A DNA stretch of 64,000 bases from Alcaligenes pakistanensis (GTDB lineage Bacteria; Pseudomonadota; Gammaproteobacteria; Burkholderiales; Burkholderiaceae_B). Under the pieces are notes generated by a model. It was not told the DNA's origin and made no database searches. It was given only the letters and a program-made list of their open reading frames with translations. This document shows, one piece after another, positions 8,682 through 18,825 of the stretch (the first letter of the stretch is position 1; each line of letters begins with the position of its first letter). Location of the stretch: assembly GCF_014652815.1 (NCBI RefSeq), contig NZ_BMZN01000004.1:189137-253136 (forward strand). Reading direction: 5' to 3'. The position numbers were made by a program, and so were the translations under genes.

Positions 8682-9059
8682 AATGCGTCAAAGTCTGCGG
8701 GAAAACCCCAGATAAGGCAAGACGGAGCAAGGGTCTAAACCACCCTTAAAAATCGCCTTTAAAAGGCCAAATTGGCATCGCACCCGGTCTTCAAATACGA
8801 ATCGTACGCAGCTACTTGAAGTATGGAATAAACCAAAGGCGCGGCACTCTTTGCTTAGCGGATTAGCCGCATTCTCGTGGTGAGATAAATCAAGCAATAC
8901 ACCTGAGTCATGAAAGCCGGTAGAGGAACGGCCAAATCTCTATGTTTTTATCCGCTGATAGTTGCAAATACACAACAAGCAGCCAGACAAAGGAAAACGC
9001 CCCACTTTTTCAAGCGGGGCGCTGAGCCCTAAAAAACCAGGCTAATTCAATAAGAATGG
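8682..9059. other. intergenic region between phosphatase and uvrB
   Basis: 378 bases without a supportable gene. The right end holds the uvrB terminator (8994-9021). The remainder should carry the promoter of the phosphatase gene, but no convincing -35/-10 pair was found by eye. The short minus-strand ORF at 8688-8897 has no recognisable domain or ribosome-binding site. Confidence 0.6.
8994..9021 (-). terminator. uvrB intrinsic terminator
   Basis: Stem CGCCCC (8998-9003) / GGGGCG (9016-9021), extended inside by CTT/AAG after one mismatch, with a T run on the minus strand from the complement of 8994-8997. It lies about 40 bases past the uvrB stop. Confidence 0.75.
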
Positions 9060-11090
9060 TCAAGCCATCAACAACTTGGTTTTAAGTCTTTGTAACTTGT
9101 CGCGCGCGGCAGCAGCTTGTTCGAACTCCAGGTTGCGGGCGTGATCCATCATCTCTTTCTCCAGACGCTTGATCTCGCGCGCCGCCGCCTTCTCGTCCCG
9201 GATCAGCGCCTCTGGCACATCTTCACGCAGGCTGGCAGTTGGGTCTGAGGACACCACACCATCAATCAACTCCCGCACCGCCTTACTCACACCACGTGGC
9301 GTAATGCCATGCTCTTCGTTAAAGGCCACCTGCTTGGCGCGACGGCGTTCAGTTTCCTCGATAGCGCGATGCATGGAGTCCGTCATTCGGTCCGCATACA
9401 AAATGGCTTTCCCATTCAGGTTACGCGCTGCCCGGCCTATGGTTTGAATCAAACTGCGCTCAGAACGCAAAAAGCCTTCCTTATCTGCATCCAGAATCGC
9501 CACCAGGGAGACCTCAGGCAAGTCTAGGCCTTCACGCAGCAAGTTGATCCCGACCAGCACATCAAACACGCCCAAGCGCAGATCCCGAATAATTTCGGCC
9601 CGCTCCACCGTATCAATATCAGAGTGCAGGTAGCGTACGCGTACTCCGTGTTCCGACAAGTAGTCCGTCAAGTCCTCGGACATGCGCTTGGTCAAGGTCG
9701 TGACCAATACGCGGTCCTGCTGAGCCGTACGCAACTTGATCTCGCCCAGCAAATCATCCACCTGGGTCGTAGCCGGGCGGACTTCAATTTCAGGGTCCAC
9801 CAGGCCCGTAGGACGCACCACCTGCTCGACCACATTATCGGTGTGCTCTTTCTCGTAATTAGCTGGCGTGGCCGAAACAAATACAGTTTGAGGCATGCGG
9901 CGCTCGAACTCTTCCAGTTTGAGAGGCCGATTATCCATGGCCGAGGGCAAACGGAATCCAAATTGCACCAGGGTCTCTTTACGCGAGCGGTCGCCGCGAT
10001 ACATGGCCCCCAACTGCCCGATGGTGACGTGGCTTTCGTCAATAAACATCAGCGAGTTACGCGGTAAATAATCAATCAGGGTCGGTGGTGGATCGCCCGG
10101 TGCTGCGCCTGACAAATGCCGAGAATAGTTCTCGATGCCTTTGCAAAAGCCTAGCTCCTGCAGCATTTCCAGATCAAAGCGGGTACGCTGCTCAAGACGT
10201 TGCGCCTCCACCAGATGACCTTCTTTGACCAGAAAATCCAAGCGCTCACGCAGTTCCAGCTTGATGGTTTCAATCGCCCGCAACACCGTCTCGCGTGGTG
10301 TCACATAGTGTGAACTGGGAAACACGGTAAAACGGTTCAGCTTCTGCACCACTTTGCCTGTCAGCGGATCGAAAAGCTCCAACTCCTCCAGCTCGTCATC
10401 AAACAGGCTCACCCGCAATGCCAGTTCCGCGTTTTCCGCCGGGAAGATATCGACGACCTCGCCACGGGCACGGAATATCCCGCGCTGAAAATCCAGATCA
10501 TTGCGCTCGTACTGCATGGCAACCAGACGTGCCAGCAACTCCTGCCGGGCAATACGATCACCCTTGCGCAAGGTCAGCACCATGGCATGGTAATCGCCTG
10601 GATTACCGATACCGTAGATGCAGGACACGGTACCCACAATAATGGTGTCAGGTCGCTCCAGCAGGCTTTTGGTAGCCGATAGACGCATCTGCTCGATATG
10701 CTCATTGATGGACGAGTCCTTCTCAATGAACAGATCACGCGAAGGCACATAGGCCTCGGGCTGGTAGTAATCGTAGTAAGAAACGAAGTACTCCACAGCG
10801 TTGCGCGGAAAGAACTCACGCATCTCGGCGTACAACTGCGCGGCCAAGGTTTTATTGGGCGCCAAAACAATGGCTGGACGCCCCGTGCGAGCAATAATAT
10901 TGGCCATCGTGTAGGTCTTGCCTGAGCCCGTCACCCCCAAGAGGGTCTGGTACATCAAGCCATCATCAATCCCCTCTACCAGCTGTTCAATCGCCGCTGG
11001 CTGGTCGCCCGCAGGCAAATAAGGTTGGAAAAGTTTGAAGGAACTCCCCGGAAACTCTTGAAAGGCAGGCTCAAATTTCATGCTAGACAC
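9060..11090 (-). CDS. uvrB: excinuclease ABC subunit B
   Basis: Damage-verifying helicase-like subunit of nucleotide excision repair, working with UvrA and UvrC. 676 residues, the normal length. Walker A is GVTGSGKT near residue 55, followed by the beta-hairpin region with [11 protein letters not shown], the DESH-type box IDESH, the motif V/VI region [10 protein letters not shown] and QTIGRAARN, and a C-terminal UVR motif that binds UvrC. The longest start is GTG 11090; ATG 11081 (MKFEPAF) is an equal alternative, and neither has a strong Shine-Dalgarno. Divergent from the aminotransferase gene. No LexA box was seen in the shared 75-base intergenic region. Confidence 0.97.
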   Translation of the reverse strand: MSSMKFEPAFQEFPGSSFKLFQPYLPAGDQPAAIEQLVEGIDDGLMYQTLLGVTGSGKTYTMANIIARTGRPAIVLAPNKTLAAQLYAEMREFFPRNAVEYFVSYYDYYQPEAYVPSRDLFIEKDSSINEHIEQMRLSATKSLLERPDTIIVGTVSCIYGIGNPGDYHAMVLTLRKGDRIARQELLARLVAMQYERNDLDFQRGIFRARGEVVDIFPAENAELALRVSLFDDELEELELFDPLTGKVVQKLNRFTVFPSSHYVTPRETVLRAIETIKLELRERLDFLVKEGHLVEAQRLEQRTRFDLEMLQELGFCKGIENYSRHLSGAAPGDPPPTLIDYLPRNSLMFIDESHVTIGQLGAMYRGDRSRKETLVQFGFRLPSAMDNRPLKLEEFERRMPQTVFVSATPANYEKEHTDNVVEQVVRPTGLVDPEIEVRPATTQVDDLLGEIKLRTAQQDRVLVTTLTKRMSEDLTDYLSEHGVRVRYLHSDIDTVERAEIIRDLRLGVFDVLVGINLLREGLDLPEVSLVAILDADKEGFLRSERSLIQTIGRAARNLNGKAILYADRMTDSMHRAIEETERRRAKQVAFNEEHGITPRGVSKAVRELIDGVVSSDPTASLREDVPEALIRDEKAAAREIKRLEKEMMDHARNLEFEQAAAARDKLQRLKTKLLMA

Positions 11091-11165
11091 ACTTTAGGGT
11101 AAGCCCGTATTATCACATTAATGCCTTGTTTTTCTACCTTTCTGCACTAAAGCCCCCATATCACC

Positions 11166-12368
11166 ATGACATCGCTCTTCGAAACCGTCGAACTGGCTCC
11201 ACGCGACCCCATCTTGGGTTTGAACGAACAATACAATGCTGACGAACGCAGCGGCAAAGTTAATCTGGGAGTCGGTGTTTATTACGACGATCAAGGGCGT
11301 ATCCCGATTTTGCAGGCTGTTCAAAAAGCTGAAGAAGCCATGATGGGCAAGGCGGCTGCCCGCAGCTACCTGCCTATTGAAGGTATTAATGCCTACAACC
11401 AGGGCGCTCAAACCCTGTTGCTGGGTGCTGACTCCCCCATCATTGCCGAAGGCCGTGCCTTGACCGTGCAATCCCTAGGTGGAACTGGTGCACTGAAAAT
11501 CGGTGCCGACTTCCTGCAGCAGTTGCTGCCGCAGTCCGAGGTCTACATCAGTGATCCTAGCTGGGAAAACCACCGTGCCCTGTTCGAGCGCGCTGGCTTC
11601 AAAGTCAATACCTACACCTACTACGATGCACAAAGCCATGGCCTGAACTTTGACGGCATGCTGGCTTCGCTGCGCGCCCTGCCCGCCCAGGCCATCGTGG
11701 TGCTGCATGCTTGCTGCCACAACCCCACCGGCGTTGATCCCAGCACCGAGCAATGGACTCAGATCGCCGAGCTGATCAAAGAGCGCCAACTGGTTCCTTT
11801 CCTGGACATCGCCTACCAAGGCTTTGGTGCCGGTCTGGAAGAAGATGCCAGCGTGGTGCGCCTGTTTGCCAAGCTGGGGCTGTCCATGTTCATCAGCTCC
11901 TCCTTCTCCAAGTCCTTCTCGCTATACGGCGAGCGCGTTGGTGCCCTGACGCTGGTCACGTCCAGCAAAGACGAAACCTCGCGTGTACTGAGCCAGGTCA
12001 AGCGCGTCATTCGCACCAACTACTCCAACCCACCCACTCACGGTGGCAAGGTTGTCGCAACGGTACTGAACTCGCCTGAGCTGTTCCAGACCTGGGCCAC
12101 CGAATTGTCCGGCATGCGTGATCGCATCCGCGACATGCGCGCCCAGTTGGTTAGCAAGCTGAAAGAGCAAGGCGTGGCTCAAAACTTTGATTTTGTCCTG
12201 CAACAACGCGGCATGTTCTCCTATTCCGGCCTGACAGCCGCACAGGTTGAATGCCTGCGTGCAGAGCACGGTATTTATGCCGTCAGCAGCGGCCGCATCT
12301 GCGTCGCCGCACTGAACAGCCAAAATATCGACGGTGTGGTCAAGGCTATCGCCCAAGTCCTGAAGTAA
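11166..12368 (+). CDS. tyrB: aromatic/aspartate aminotransferase, class I
   Basis: PLP-dependent fold-type I transaminase of 400 residues that moves the amino group between aspartate or aromatic amino acids and 2-oxoglutarate. The N-terminus (FETVELAPRDPILGLNEQY) and KVNLGVGVYYDDQG are typical of the AspC/TyrB group. The PLP lysine is in SFSKSFSLYGERVG, and the substrate carboxylate Arg is in the C-terminal part. AspC and TyrB cannot be separated by eye; tyrB is given as the commoner betaproteobacterial name. Followed by a UUCG-loop hairpin. Confidence 0.9.
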   Translation: MTSLFETVELAPRDPILGLNEQYNADERSGKVNLGVGVYYDDQGRIPILQAVQKAEEAMMGKAAARSYLPIEGINAYNQGAQTLLLGADSPIIAEGRALTVQSLGGTGALKIGADFLQQLLPQSEVYISDPSWENHRALFERAGFKVNTYTYYDAQSHGLNFDGMLASLRALPAQAIVVLHACCHNPTGVDPSTEQWTQIAELIKERQLVPFLDIAYQGFGAGLEEDASVVRLFAKLGLSMFISSSFSKSFSLYGERVGALTLVTSSKDETSRVLSQVKRVIRTNYSNPPTHGGKVVATVLNSPELFQTWATELSGMRDRIRDMRAQLVSKLKEQGVAQNFDFVLQQRGMFSYSGLTAAQVECLRAEHGIYAVSSGRICVAALNSQNIDGVVKAIAQVLK

Positions 12369-12390
12369 ACCGACTGCCACGTAATGACGC

Positions 12391-12414
12391 AACGCCCTTC
12401 TTCGGAAGGGCGTT
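12391..12414 (+). terminator. UUCG-loop hairpin after the aminotransferase
   Basis: Perfect ten-base stem AACGCCCTTC / GAAGGGCGTT closed by a TTCG tetraloop. The downstream sequence (GTCGTTCC) has only a weak T run, so termination may be partial and the acetyltransferase gene may be read through. Confidence 0.6.
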
Positions 12415-12440
12415 GTCGTTCCAGCCCTTTAAGGATCATC

Positions 12441-13001
12441 ATGAGCAAGGCTATTTCCCTGAACACTGAACGCCTGGTTTTACGCCCCTGGAAGCCTACT
12501 GATCTGGAACCTTTCGCCCGCCTGAATGGTGATCCAGACACCCTGCGCTTTTACCCGGCCACCCTGGACCGCACACAAAGCGACGCGCTAGCCCAGCGCA
12601 GCCAGAGCCTGATCGCAGAACATGGCTGGGGCCCCTGGGCAGTTGAATTGAAAGAAAGCGGCGAATTCATCGGTATGGTGGGTTTGAACCGGCCGCTGAC
12701 CGAGTTGTCCTTTCAGCCCTGCGTAGAGGTCCTCTGGCGCCTGCTGCCCGAATGCTGGGGAAAAGGTTATGCCACCGAGGCCGCCACAGCCTGCCTGAAC
12801 TTCGGTTTTGATACTTTAGGATTGGAGCAGATCGTGGCTTACACCGCCCAACTGAACCTACCTTCACAAACCGTCATGCAGCGACTAGGCATGAAGGCCC
12901 AACCCGGTACGTTTGATCACCCCGGTGTACCGGCAGGCCATAAGCTAGTCCCCCATGTGCTGTACACACTTGACCGTCAAGACTGGCCCCGGCCTGCTTA
13001 A
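12441..13001 (+). CDS. GNAT-family N-acetyltransferase
   Basis: 186 residues from the ATG at 12441 (MSKAISLNTERLVLRPW), which has AAGGA upstream. An earlier in-frame ATG at 12384 would be translated through the terminator hairpin and is rejected. RimJ/RimL-type domain with TERLVLRPW at the start and the acetyl-CoA-binding WGKGYATEA near residues 103-111, followed by NLPSQTVMQRLGM. The substrate (ribosomal protein, antibiotic or small amine) is not predictable. Confidence 0.88.
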   Translation: MSKAISLNTERLVLRPWKPTDLEPFARLNGDPDTLRFYPATLDRTQSDALAQRSQSLIAEHGWGPWAVELKESGEFIGMVGLNRPLTELSFQPCVEVLWRLLPECWGKGYATEAATACLNFGFDTLGLEQIVAYTAQLNLPSQTVMQRLGMKAQPGTFDHPGVPAGHKLVPHVLYTLDRQDWPRPA

Positions 13002-13079
13002 GCAGCCTAAAGGGTCGAAAATTAAGCCTTTAGCAGCCGTGCTGCTTGCCAAAATGCGAACTGTAACGCACAATCTTTA

Positions 13080-13095
13080 CTGTATATATATTCAG
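13080..13095 (+). promoter_or_regulatory. LexA (SOS) box of lexA
   Basis: CTGTATATATATTCAG, matching the CTGT-N8-ACAG consensus at seven of eight fixed bases, eleven bases upstream of the lexA start. It implies autoregulation of lexA. No second box was found close by. Confidence 0.85.
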
Positions 13096-13106
13096 CAGAC
13101 AATACT

Positions 13107-13763
13107 ATGACCGTCAAGCTCACTGCACGCCAACAACAAGTGCTGGACATCATCCGTTCTGAAATCGAACGCACGGGCTTCCCACCTACTCGAGCAGAAA
13201 TTGCTCAGGTGCTGGGCTTCAAATCCGCCAATGCCGCCGAAGATCATTTAAAAGCACTAGCCCGCAAAGGTGCTATCGAGCTGACTGCCGGTGCCTCTCG
13301 CGGCATACGCCTACTGGGCCCGGATACGCGTGAAAGCGCGGCCCCCAGCAATGCGCTTGCCAATCTGGCCGATGCCTTATTGCTGCCCATTATTGGCCGT
13401 GTCGCCGCGGGTAGCCCCATTCTGGCCACCGAGCATATAGAACGTGAAATCGGCGTCACCCCTAGCCTGTTCTCCCAGACACCAGACTACCTGCTGCGCG
13501 TTCGCGGTCTAAGCATGAAAGACGCCGGTATTTTTGACGGTGATCTGCTAGCCGTTAAAAAAGCGACCGAAGCACGCAATGGTCAGATTGTGGTGGTTCG
13601 TATTGGCGATGACGTCACCGTCAAACGCCTGTCCCGCTCCAGCAATCAAGTCGTCCTATTACCAGAAAACCCTGACTTTGAACCCATCATTGTCACAGAC
13701 CCAGACTCGCTGGCCCTGGAAGGGATTGCTGTGGGTCTGATTCGCACCAGTCCACTGCACTAA
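13107..13763 (+). CDS. lexA: SOS repressor LexA
   Basis: 218-residue repressor that blocks SOS genes and cleaves itself when RecA filaments form. N-terminal winged helix (residues 1-70) with [15 protein letters not shown]; autocleavage site Ala101-Gly102; catalytic Ser136 in GLSMKDAG and Lys173 in TVKRLS. All residues for self-cleavage are present. It is somewhat longer than the 202 residues of E. coli through a longer linker. Monocistronic, with an SOS box before it and a strong terminator after. Confidence 0.97.
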   Translation: MTVKLTARQQQVLDIIRSEIERTGFPPTRAEIAQVLGFKSANAAEDHLKALARKGAIELTAGASRGIRLLGPDTRESAAPSNALANLADALLLPIIGRVAAGSPILATEHIEREIGVTPSLFSQTPDYLLRVRGLSMKDAGIFDGDLLAVKKATEARNGQIVVVRIGDDVTVKRLSRSSNQVVLLPENPDFEPIIVTDPDSLALEGIAVGLIRTSPLH

Positions 13764-13804
13764 GCATTATTCCTGTCTCGGGCCTTGATCGTGGCCTGGA
13801 ACAC

Positions 13805-13842
13805 AAAAATCCCCATACACCGCTTGGTCTATGGGGATTTTT
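13805..13842. terminator. bidirectional terminator after lexA
   Basis: Perfect 13-base stem AAAAATCCCCATA (13805-13817) / TATGGGGATTTTT (13830-13842) with a 12-base loop. The T run on both strands allows function in both directions. Confidence 0.92.
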
Positions 13843-13877
13843 ATTGACTCGGACTCGAAGCTCTACATTTGCCGATG

Positions 13878-13949
13878 CAGTAGCAGTAGCAGTAGCAGTA
13901 GCAGTAGCAGTAGCAGTAGCAGTAGCAGTAGCAGTAGCAGTAGCAGTAG
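13878..13949 (+). repeat. (CAGTAG)12 perfect tandem repeat
   Basis: Twelve uninterrupted copies of the hexamer CAGTAG, 72 bases, followed by one C and unique DNA. It lies between the lexA terminator and the lon terminator in a convergent intergenic region. Translated in one frame it would give poly-Ser, but the ORF there starts inside the terminator and is not a gene. Copy number is likely to vary among strains by slippage. Confidence 0.97.
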
Positions 13950-13986
13950 CCAGGATTATCCAAACACGCAGCTCCCGCCAAAATGC

Positions 13987-14020
13987 AAACAGGCTACCTT
14001 GAAACCAAGGTAGCCTGTTT
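13987..14020 (-). terminator. lon terminator
   Basis: Perfect 14-base stem AAACAGGCTACCTT / AAGGTAGCCTGTTT with loop GAAACC, 17 bases past the lon stop, T-rich on both sides. Confidence 0.9.
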
Positions 14021-14036
14021 GTAGGTTGCTTACTGC

Positions 14037-16508
14037 TTAGTGCTTAAAGGACTCGGAAGCCGCTCCAGAGACACGGCTGGCAGCCAATGCCTCAGCAGCC
14101 AGTCGGGCCACTTCTTCGTCGCTCAGAGGCGTTACAGCGTCTTGCAAGGCAACTTCCAGCACACGATCAATCCAACGCACTGGGATGATCTCCAGCGTGT
14201 TCTTCACGTTATCTGGAATGTCAGCCAGGTCCTTGACGTTTTCCTCTGGGATCATCACGGTTTTGATACCACCGCGCTGGGCTGCCAACAGCTTCTCTTT
14301 CAAGCCGCCGATAGGCAGAACTTCACCGCGCAAGGTAATCTCGCCCGTCATGGCCACGTCGGCACGCACAGGAATCCCTGTCAGACTGGACACGATAGCG
14401 GTCGTGATGGCAATACCCGCCGATGGACCGTCCTTGGGTGTTGCGCCTTCTGGAAAGTGCACGTGCAGGTCACGCTTTTCAAACACGCTATTGGCAATGC
14501 CCCACTTCTGAGCACGAGAACGGACAACTGTGCGGGCTGCCTCGACCGACTCTTTCATGACGTCGCCAATCGAACCGGTACGCAGCACATTGCCTTTACC
14601 GGGCATATCAGCCACTTCAATGGTCAGCAACTCGCCGCCCACCTCGGTCCAGGCCAAGCCAGTTACCTGACCAATCTTGTTCTCTTTCTCGGCCAGGCCG
14701 AAAGAGAAACGACGCACGCCCAGGTAATCGTTCAGATTCTCTGCGTTGACCACCAGAGTCTCTTGAGTCAGCGTTTTGTTACGAGCAGCACGCGTGCCTG
14801 CTTGCGGGTTAGCCACCAGCAGCTTACGAACCACTTTGCGGCAGATCTTGCTGATTTCACGTTCCAAAGAACGCACACCGGCTTCACGTGTGTAATAGCG
14901 CACGATATCGCGTATGGCATCCTCTTTCACATCCAGCTCACCGTCGCGCACGCCGTTGTTCTTCATCAGCTTGGGCAAAAGGTAATCGAAAGCGATGCGC
15001 ACTTTTTCGTCTTCGGTATAACCGGACAGGCGAATCACTTCCATACGGTCCAGCAGGGCCGGCGGAATATTCAAGGTATTGCTGGTTGCCACAAACATCA
15101 CGTCGGACAAGTCGTAGTCCACTTCCAGGTAGTGATCCTGGAAGGTGTGGTTTTGTTCGGGGTCCAAGACCTCCAGCAGCGCCGAGGAAGGATCGCCACG
15201 GAAATCTGCGCCCATCTTGTCGATTTCGTCCAGCAGGAACAAGGGGTTACGTACACCCACTTTGCTCATGTTCTGAACGACTTTGCCAGGCATGGAGCCG
15301 ATGTAGGTGCGACGGTGACCGCGAATCTCGGCCTCGTCACGTACACCGCCCAGAGCCATACGAATGAACTTGCGATTCGTTGCTTTGGCAATGGACTGCC
15401 CCAGCGAGGTTTTACCCACGCCAGGAGGGCCTACCAGACACAGGATCGGAGCCTTGAGCTTGTCGACCCGCTGTTGCACAGCTAGGTATTCCACAATACG
15501 TTCTTTGACCTTTTCCAGACCAAAGTGATCCGTATCCAATACTTCCTCGGCATTGCTCAAGGAGTTATTGATACGGCTCTTTTTGCGCCAAGGCAGACCA
15601 ACCAGTGTCTCGATGTAGTTGCGCACCACTGTCGCTTCGGCTGACATCGGCGACATCAGCTTGAGCTTTTTCATTTCGGACTCGGCTTTCTTGAGCGCTT
15701 CTTTGCTCAGTTGCGCCTGTTCGATGCGTTTTTCCAGTTCCTCAACATCAGCACCGTCTTCACCCTCGCCCAACTCTTTCTGAATCGCCTTGACCTGCTC
15801 GTTCAGGTAGTAGTCGCGCTGGCTCTTTTCCATCTGCTTTTTGACGCGGCCACGAATACGCTTCTCGACCTGCAAAATGTCAATTTCGCCTTCCAGCTGC
15901 GACAGCAGGCTTTCCAGACGCTCCATCGCCTTGGGCGTTTCCAGCATACCCTGCTTTTGCTCAAGCTTAAGGGGCAGGTGCGCTGCGATGGTATCGGCCA
16001 GACGGCCAGCATCATCGATACCCGTCAGGGAAGTCAGAATTTCCTGAGGGATCTTTTTATTCAGTTTGACGTATTGCTCGAACTGACCCAGCACCGCGCG
16101 GCGCAAGGCTTCGGTTTCAGCCGCATCACCCGCGTCGCCGGGCACTTCAACCACTGAGGCAACGAAGTGAGTTTCGGCATCTTGAACTTGTGTAATTCGG
16201 GCGCGCTGCAAGCCTTCCACCAGCACTTTGACTGTGCCGTCGGGTAACTTGAGCATTTGTAAAATACTGGCCGCGCACGCAATTTCGTAGAGATCCTCTG
16301 GAGCGGGATCGTCTTTGCCTGCAGACTTTTGTGCCACCAACATAATGTTGTTGCCGGACTCCATAGCCAGCTCAAGAGCTTTAATCGAGCGAGGACGGCC
16401 AACAAAAAGCGGAATCACCATGTGAGGGAACACCACTACATCGCGCAAAGGAAGCAGCGGCAGCTCAATAGGTTCCGTAGAAAGAATCTGGCTCGCAGAC
16501 ATAGTCAT
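14037..16508 (-). CDS. lon: ATP-dependent protease La
   Basis: Cytoplasmic AAA+ serine protease that degrades misfolded and short-lived regulatory proteins. 823 residues in usual order: N-terminal substrate domain ([19 protein letters not shown]), coiled-coil (about 200-310), AAA+ module with Walker [10 protein letters not shown] and Walker [10 protein letters not shown], sensor region, and a C-terminal S16 peptidase domain with the Ser-Lys dyad (Ser in PKDGPSAG, Lys in [11 protein letters not shown]). Start is ATG 16508, or ATG 16502 six bases later. Convergent with lexA and downstream of clpX with its own probable heat-shock promoter. Confidence 0.97.
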   Translation of the reverse strand: MTMSASQILSTEPIELPLLPLRDVVVFPHMVIPLFVGRPRSIKALELAMESGNNIMLVAQKSAGKDDPAPEDLYEIACAASILQMLKLPDGTVKVLVEGLQRARITQVQDAETHFVASVVEVPGDAGDAAETEALRRAVLGQFEQYVKLNKKIPQEILTSLTGIDDAGRLADTIAAHLPLKLEQKQGMLETPKAMERLESLLSQLEGEIDILQVEKRIRGRVKKQMEKSQRDYYLNEQVKAIQKELGEGEDGADVEELEKRIEQAQLSKEALKKAESEMKKLKLMSPMSAEATVVRNYIETLVGLPWRKKSRINNSLSNAEEVLDTDHFGLEKVKERIVEYLAVQQRVDKLKAPILCLVGPPGVGKTSLGQSIAKATNRKFIRMALGGVRDEAEIRGHRRTYIGSMPGKVVQNMSKVGVRNPLFLLDEIDKMGADFRGDPSSALLEVLDPEQNHTFQDHYLEVDYDLSDVMFVATSNTLNIPPALLDRMEVIRLSGYTEDEKVRIAFDYLLPKLMKNNGVRDGELDVKEDAIRDIVRYYTREAGVRSLEREISKICRKVVRKLLVANPQAGTRAARNKTLTQETLVVNAENLNDYLGVRRFSFGLAEKENKIGQVTGLAWTEVGGELLTIEVADMPGKGNVLRTGSIGDVMKESVEAARTVVRSRAQKWGIANSVFEKRDLHVHFPEGATPKDGPSAGIAITTAIVSSLTGIPVRADVAMTGEITLRGEVLPIGGLKEKLLAAQRGGIKTVMIPEENVKDLADIPDNVKNTLEIIPVRWIDRVLEVALQDAVTPLSDEEVARLAAEALAASRVSGAASESFKH

Positions 16509-16769
16509 TTCCTATAAATGTCCTTAGACGCAAAAGGGAAGCCTGGGCTTCCCTTTCACGGTTTAACCTGTTGTAGCTCAGATTGTGGCGAATTTTGATA
16601 TTTCAAGTAGGCCGGACCAACATCGGAACAGAACTTTACAGAGTTAAAGAGAGACAAGCTTCTACGCTTAGCGATCGTCATCGATCCCCTCCCACTTTCT
16701 CTTGGCTGTCGCCCTGTTTTGTTTATGTCCGCCTGACCAAGGCCAGGCAGAGCACAAACGCCCCTGTCT
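16509..16769 (-). promoter_or_regulatory. lon leader with possible sigma-32 promoter
   Basis: 261 bases between clpX and lon. On the minus strand CTTGAAA (complement of 16601-16607) matches the sigma-32 -35 exactly, and 12 bases later CCACAAT (complement of 16582-16588) only loosely resembles the -10 CCCCATNT. A strong hairpin with 11-base arms (16533-16543 / 16546-16556) lies 25 bases before lon. It could be a clpX terminator, although its T run is short, or a structured lon leader. Confidence 0.4.
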
Positions 16770-18071
16770 CTAAGCTACTGCGTTTTTCAAGGGCGACTCA
16801 GTGTCACTGGTCTCACTATCGGACAAAGGAGGTCCCAAAATCAATTCGGGTTTACTCTTTCCAAGAACGGCATCTTCGGTCAGCACCACTTTATTGACGT
16901 CCTTGCGGGACGGCAATTCGTACATGGTGTCCAGCAAGGCTTGCTCGACAATACTGCGCAAACCACGCGCACCGGTACGACGTTTGATGGCACGCTGAGC
17001 CACGGCACGCAGGGCAGCGGCCTGAACTTCCAGCTCCACACCTTCCATGCCCAGCAACTTCTGGAACTGCTTGACCAAGGCATTGCGCGGCTCGGTCAAA
17101 ATGCGGATCAGGGCGTCTTCGTGCAGCTCTTCCAACGTGGCGACTACCGGCAAACGCCCTACCAGCTCGGGAATCAGACCAAATTTGATCAAATCCTCGG
17201 GTTCGGCTTCAGAAAAGAGCTCGCCCACACCACGTTCGGACTTGGCTTTAACCGAAGCCGAAAAACCAATACCGGATTTTTCAGTACGGTCGCGGATCAC
17301 CTTTTCCAGGCCATCAAAAGCACCACCCACGATAAACAGGACGTTGGTGGTATCTACCTGCACAAAGTCCTGGTTGGGATGCTTGCGGCCACCTTGCGGA
17401 GGCACTGAAGCCACAGTGCCTTCGATCAACTTGAGCAGTGCCTGTTGCACGCCCTCGCCCGAGACGTCACGGGTGATGGAAGGGTTATCCGACTTACGGG
17501 AAATTTTGTCGATTTCGTCGATGTAGATAATCGCACGCTGCGCTTTTTCCACATCGTAATCGCAGTTTTGCAGCAGTTTTTGAACGATGTTTTCAACGTC
17601 CTCACCCACGTAACCGGCTTCGGTCAGGGTGGTGGCGTCGGCCATCACAAAAGGAACATCCAGCATGCGGGCCAAGGTTTGGGCCAGCAGCGTTTTGCCC
17701 GAACCCGTAGGCCCGATCAGCAAAATATTACTTTTGGACAGCTCGACATCATCGCGGCCTGCTTTGCCGCTACGAATGCGTTTGTAGTGGTTATAGACCG
17801 CTACCGCCAAGGTACGCTTGGGCGTTTCCTGGCCAATAACATACCCATCCAGAAACTCTTTGATTTCCTTGGGGGTAGGCAATTCCTTACGTTCACCATC
17901 AGGAGTGGCGCCCGCTGCTTCGTCACGAATGATATCGGTACACAGATCAATACATTCGTCGCAGATAAACACGGACGAAGGTCCAGCGATCAGTTTCTTG
18001 ACCTCATGCTGGCTTTTATTGCAAAACGAGCAATGCAGAACTTTCTCGTCGGCCGATTTCTTTTCGGACAT
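16770..18071 (-). CDS. clpX: ATP-dependent Clp protease ATPase subunit ClpX
   Basis: AAA+ unfoldase that feeds substrates to ClpP. 433 residues from ATG 18071 ([16 protein letters not shown]); the ORF extension upstream to 18134 is not part of the family. N-terminal zinc-binding domain with CSFC and CDEC (four cysteines), Walker A GPTGSGKT, Walker [10 protein letters not shown], the RKH-type pore region and sensor II GARGLRS. It follows clpP by 100 bases on the same strand, the standard tig-clpP-clpX order. Confidence 0.97.
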   Translation of the reverse strand: MSEKKSADEKVLHCSFCNKSQHEVKKLIAGPSSVFICDECIDLCTDIIRDEAAGATPDGERKELPTPKEIKEFLDGYVIGQETPKRTLAVAVYNHYKRIRSGKAGRDDVELSKSNILLIGPTGSGKTLLAQTLARMLDVPFVMADATTLTEAGYVGEDVENIVQKLLQNCDYDVEKAQRAIIYIDEIDKISRKSDNPSITRDVSGEGVQQALLKLIEGTVASVPPQGGRKHPNQDFVQVDTTNVLFIVGGAFDGLEKVIRDRTEKSGIGFSASVKAKSERGVGELFSEAEPEDLIKFGLIPELVGRLPVVATLEELHEDALIRILTEPRNALVKQFQKLLGMEGVELEVQAAALRAVAQRAIKRRTGARGLRSIVEQALLDTMYELPSRKDVNKVVLTEDAVLGKSKPELILGPPLSDSETSDTESPLKNAVA

Positions 18072-18171
18072 AAATTTAAATTTCACTTCAGGATGGTAAA
18101 AGGACGGGAACAAGTCCCGCCCCCGAACAGCCATATTACTGCTTTAGATCGATCCCTGTTGGGACAGATGA

Positions 18172-18825
18172 TTACTCGTCACGAGTGTTCATCACCTTGT
18201 CGATCAGGCCATAAGCCACAGCATCTTCAGCTGCCATGAAGTTGTCACGCTCGGTATCCAGCTCGATACGCTCAACAGACTGGCCACAATTCTCGGCCAG
18301 GATCTTATTCAGACGTTCACGCAGGCTAAGGATTTCCTTGGCCTGAATCTGGATATCGGAAGCCTGACCACGCGCACCGCCCGAAGGCTGGTGAATCATG
18401 ATGCGCGAGTTAGGCAAGGACAAACGCTTGCCCTTGACGCCCGACGACAACAAGAACGCGCCCATGCTGGCAGCCATGCCGGTACACAATGTCGAGACTT
18501 CCGGCTTGACGAACTGCATCGTGTCGTAGATGGCCAGGCCTGCATAGACCGAACCACCGGGCGAGTTGATGTAGAGCGAAATATCCTTCTCAGGATTTTC
18601 CGACTCCAAGAACAGCAATTGAGCCACGATCAGGTTGGCCGAATTGTCATGAACCGGGCCCACCAGAAAGATAATGCGCTCGCGCAGCAGGCGTGAGTAG
18701 ATGTCGTAAGACCTCTCTCCACGACCGGACTGCTCGATCACGATAGGCACGTAGCCCAAACCTGTAGGGGCAACGGATTGCCCCCCATGCATTGAGGCGT
18801 AGAAGTCGACAAAGGTTGACGACAT
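18172..18825 (-). CDS. clpP: ATP-dependent Clp protease proteolytic subunit ClpP
   Basis: Serine peptidase forming the tetradecameric chamber for ClpX. 217 residues with catalytic Ser120 (GMAASMGAF), His145 (RIMIHQPSG) and Asp194. The N-terminal 20 residues before the conserved core look like the usual short propeptide. The start ATG overlaps the trigger factor stop as TAATG, so translation is coupled. Confidence 0.97.
   Translation of the reverse strand: MSSTFVDFYASMHGGQSVAPTGLGYVPIVIEQSGRGERSYDIYSRLLRERIIFLVGPVHDNSANLIVAQLLFLESENPEKDISLYINSPGGSVYAGLAIYDTMQFVKPEVSTLCTGMAASMGAFLLSSGVKGKRLSLPNSRIMIHQPSGGARGQASDIQIQAKEILSLRERLNKILAENCGQSVERIELDTERDNFMAAEDAVAYGLIDKVMNTRDE

Noticed and set aside
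8688-8897. 69-codon minus-strand ORF upstream of the tyrosine phosphatase
   Set aside because: No Shine-Dalgarno, odd composition, no domain; the space is needed for a promoter.
11091-11165. Possible SOS box for uvrB
   Set aside because: The divergent region was read for CTGT-N8-ACAG and near variants and none was found.
13831-14013. 60-codon plus-strand ORF giving poly-Ser across the CAGTAG repeat
   Set aside because: It begins inside the lexA terminator, has no ribosome-binding site, and its content is only the repeat.
14040-15485. 481-codon plus-strand ORF opposite lon
   Set aside because: It is antisense to the highly conserved lon gene, with composition typical of a shadow frame.
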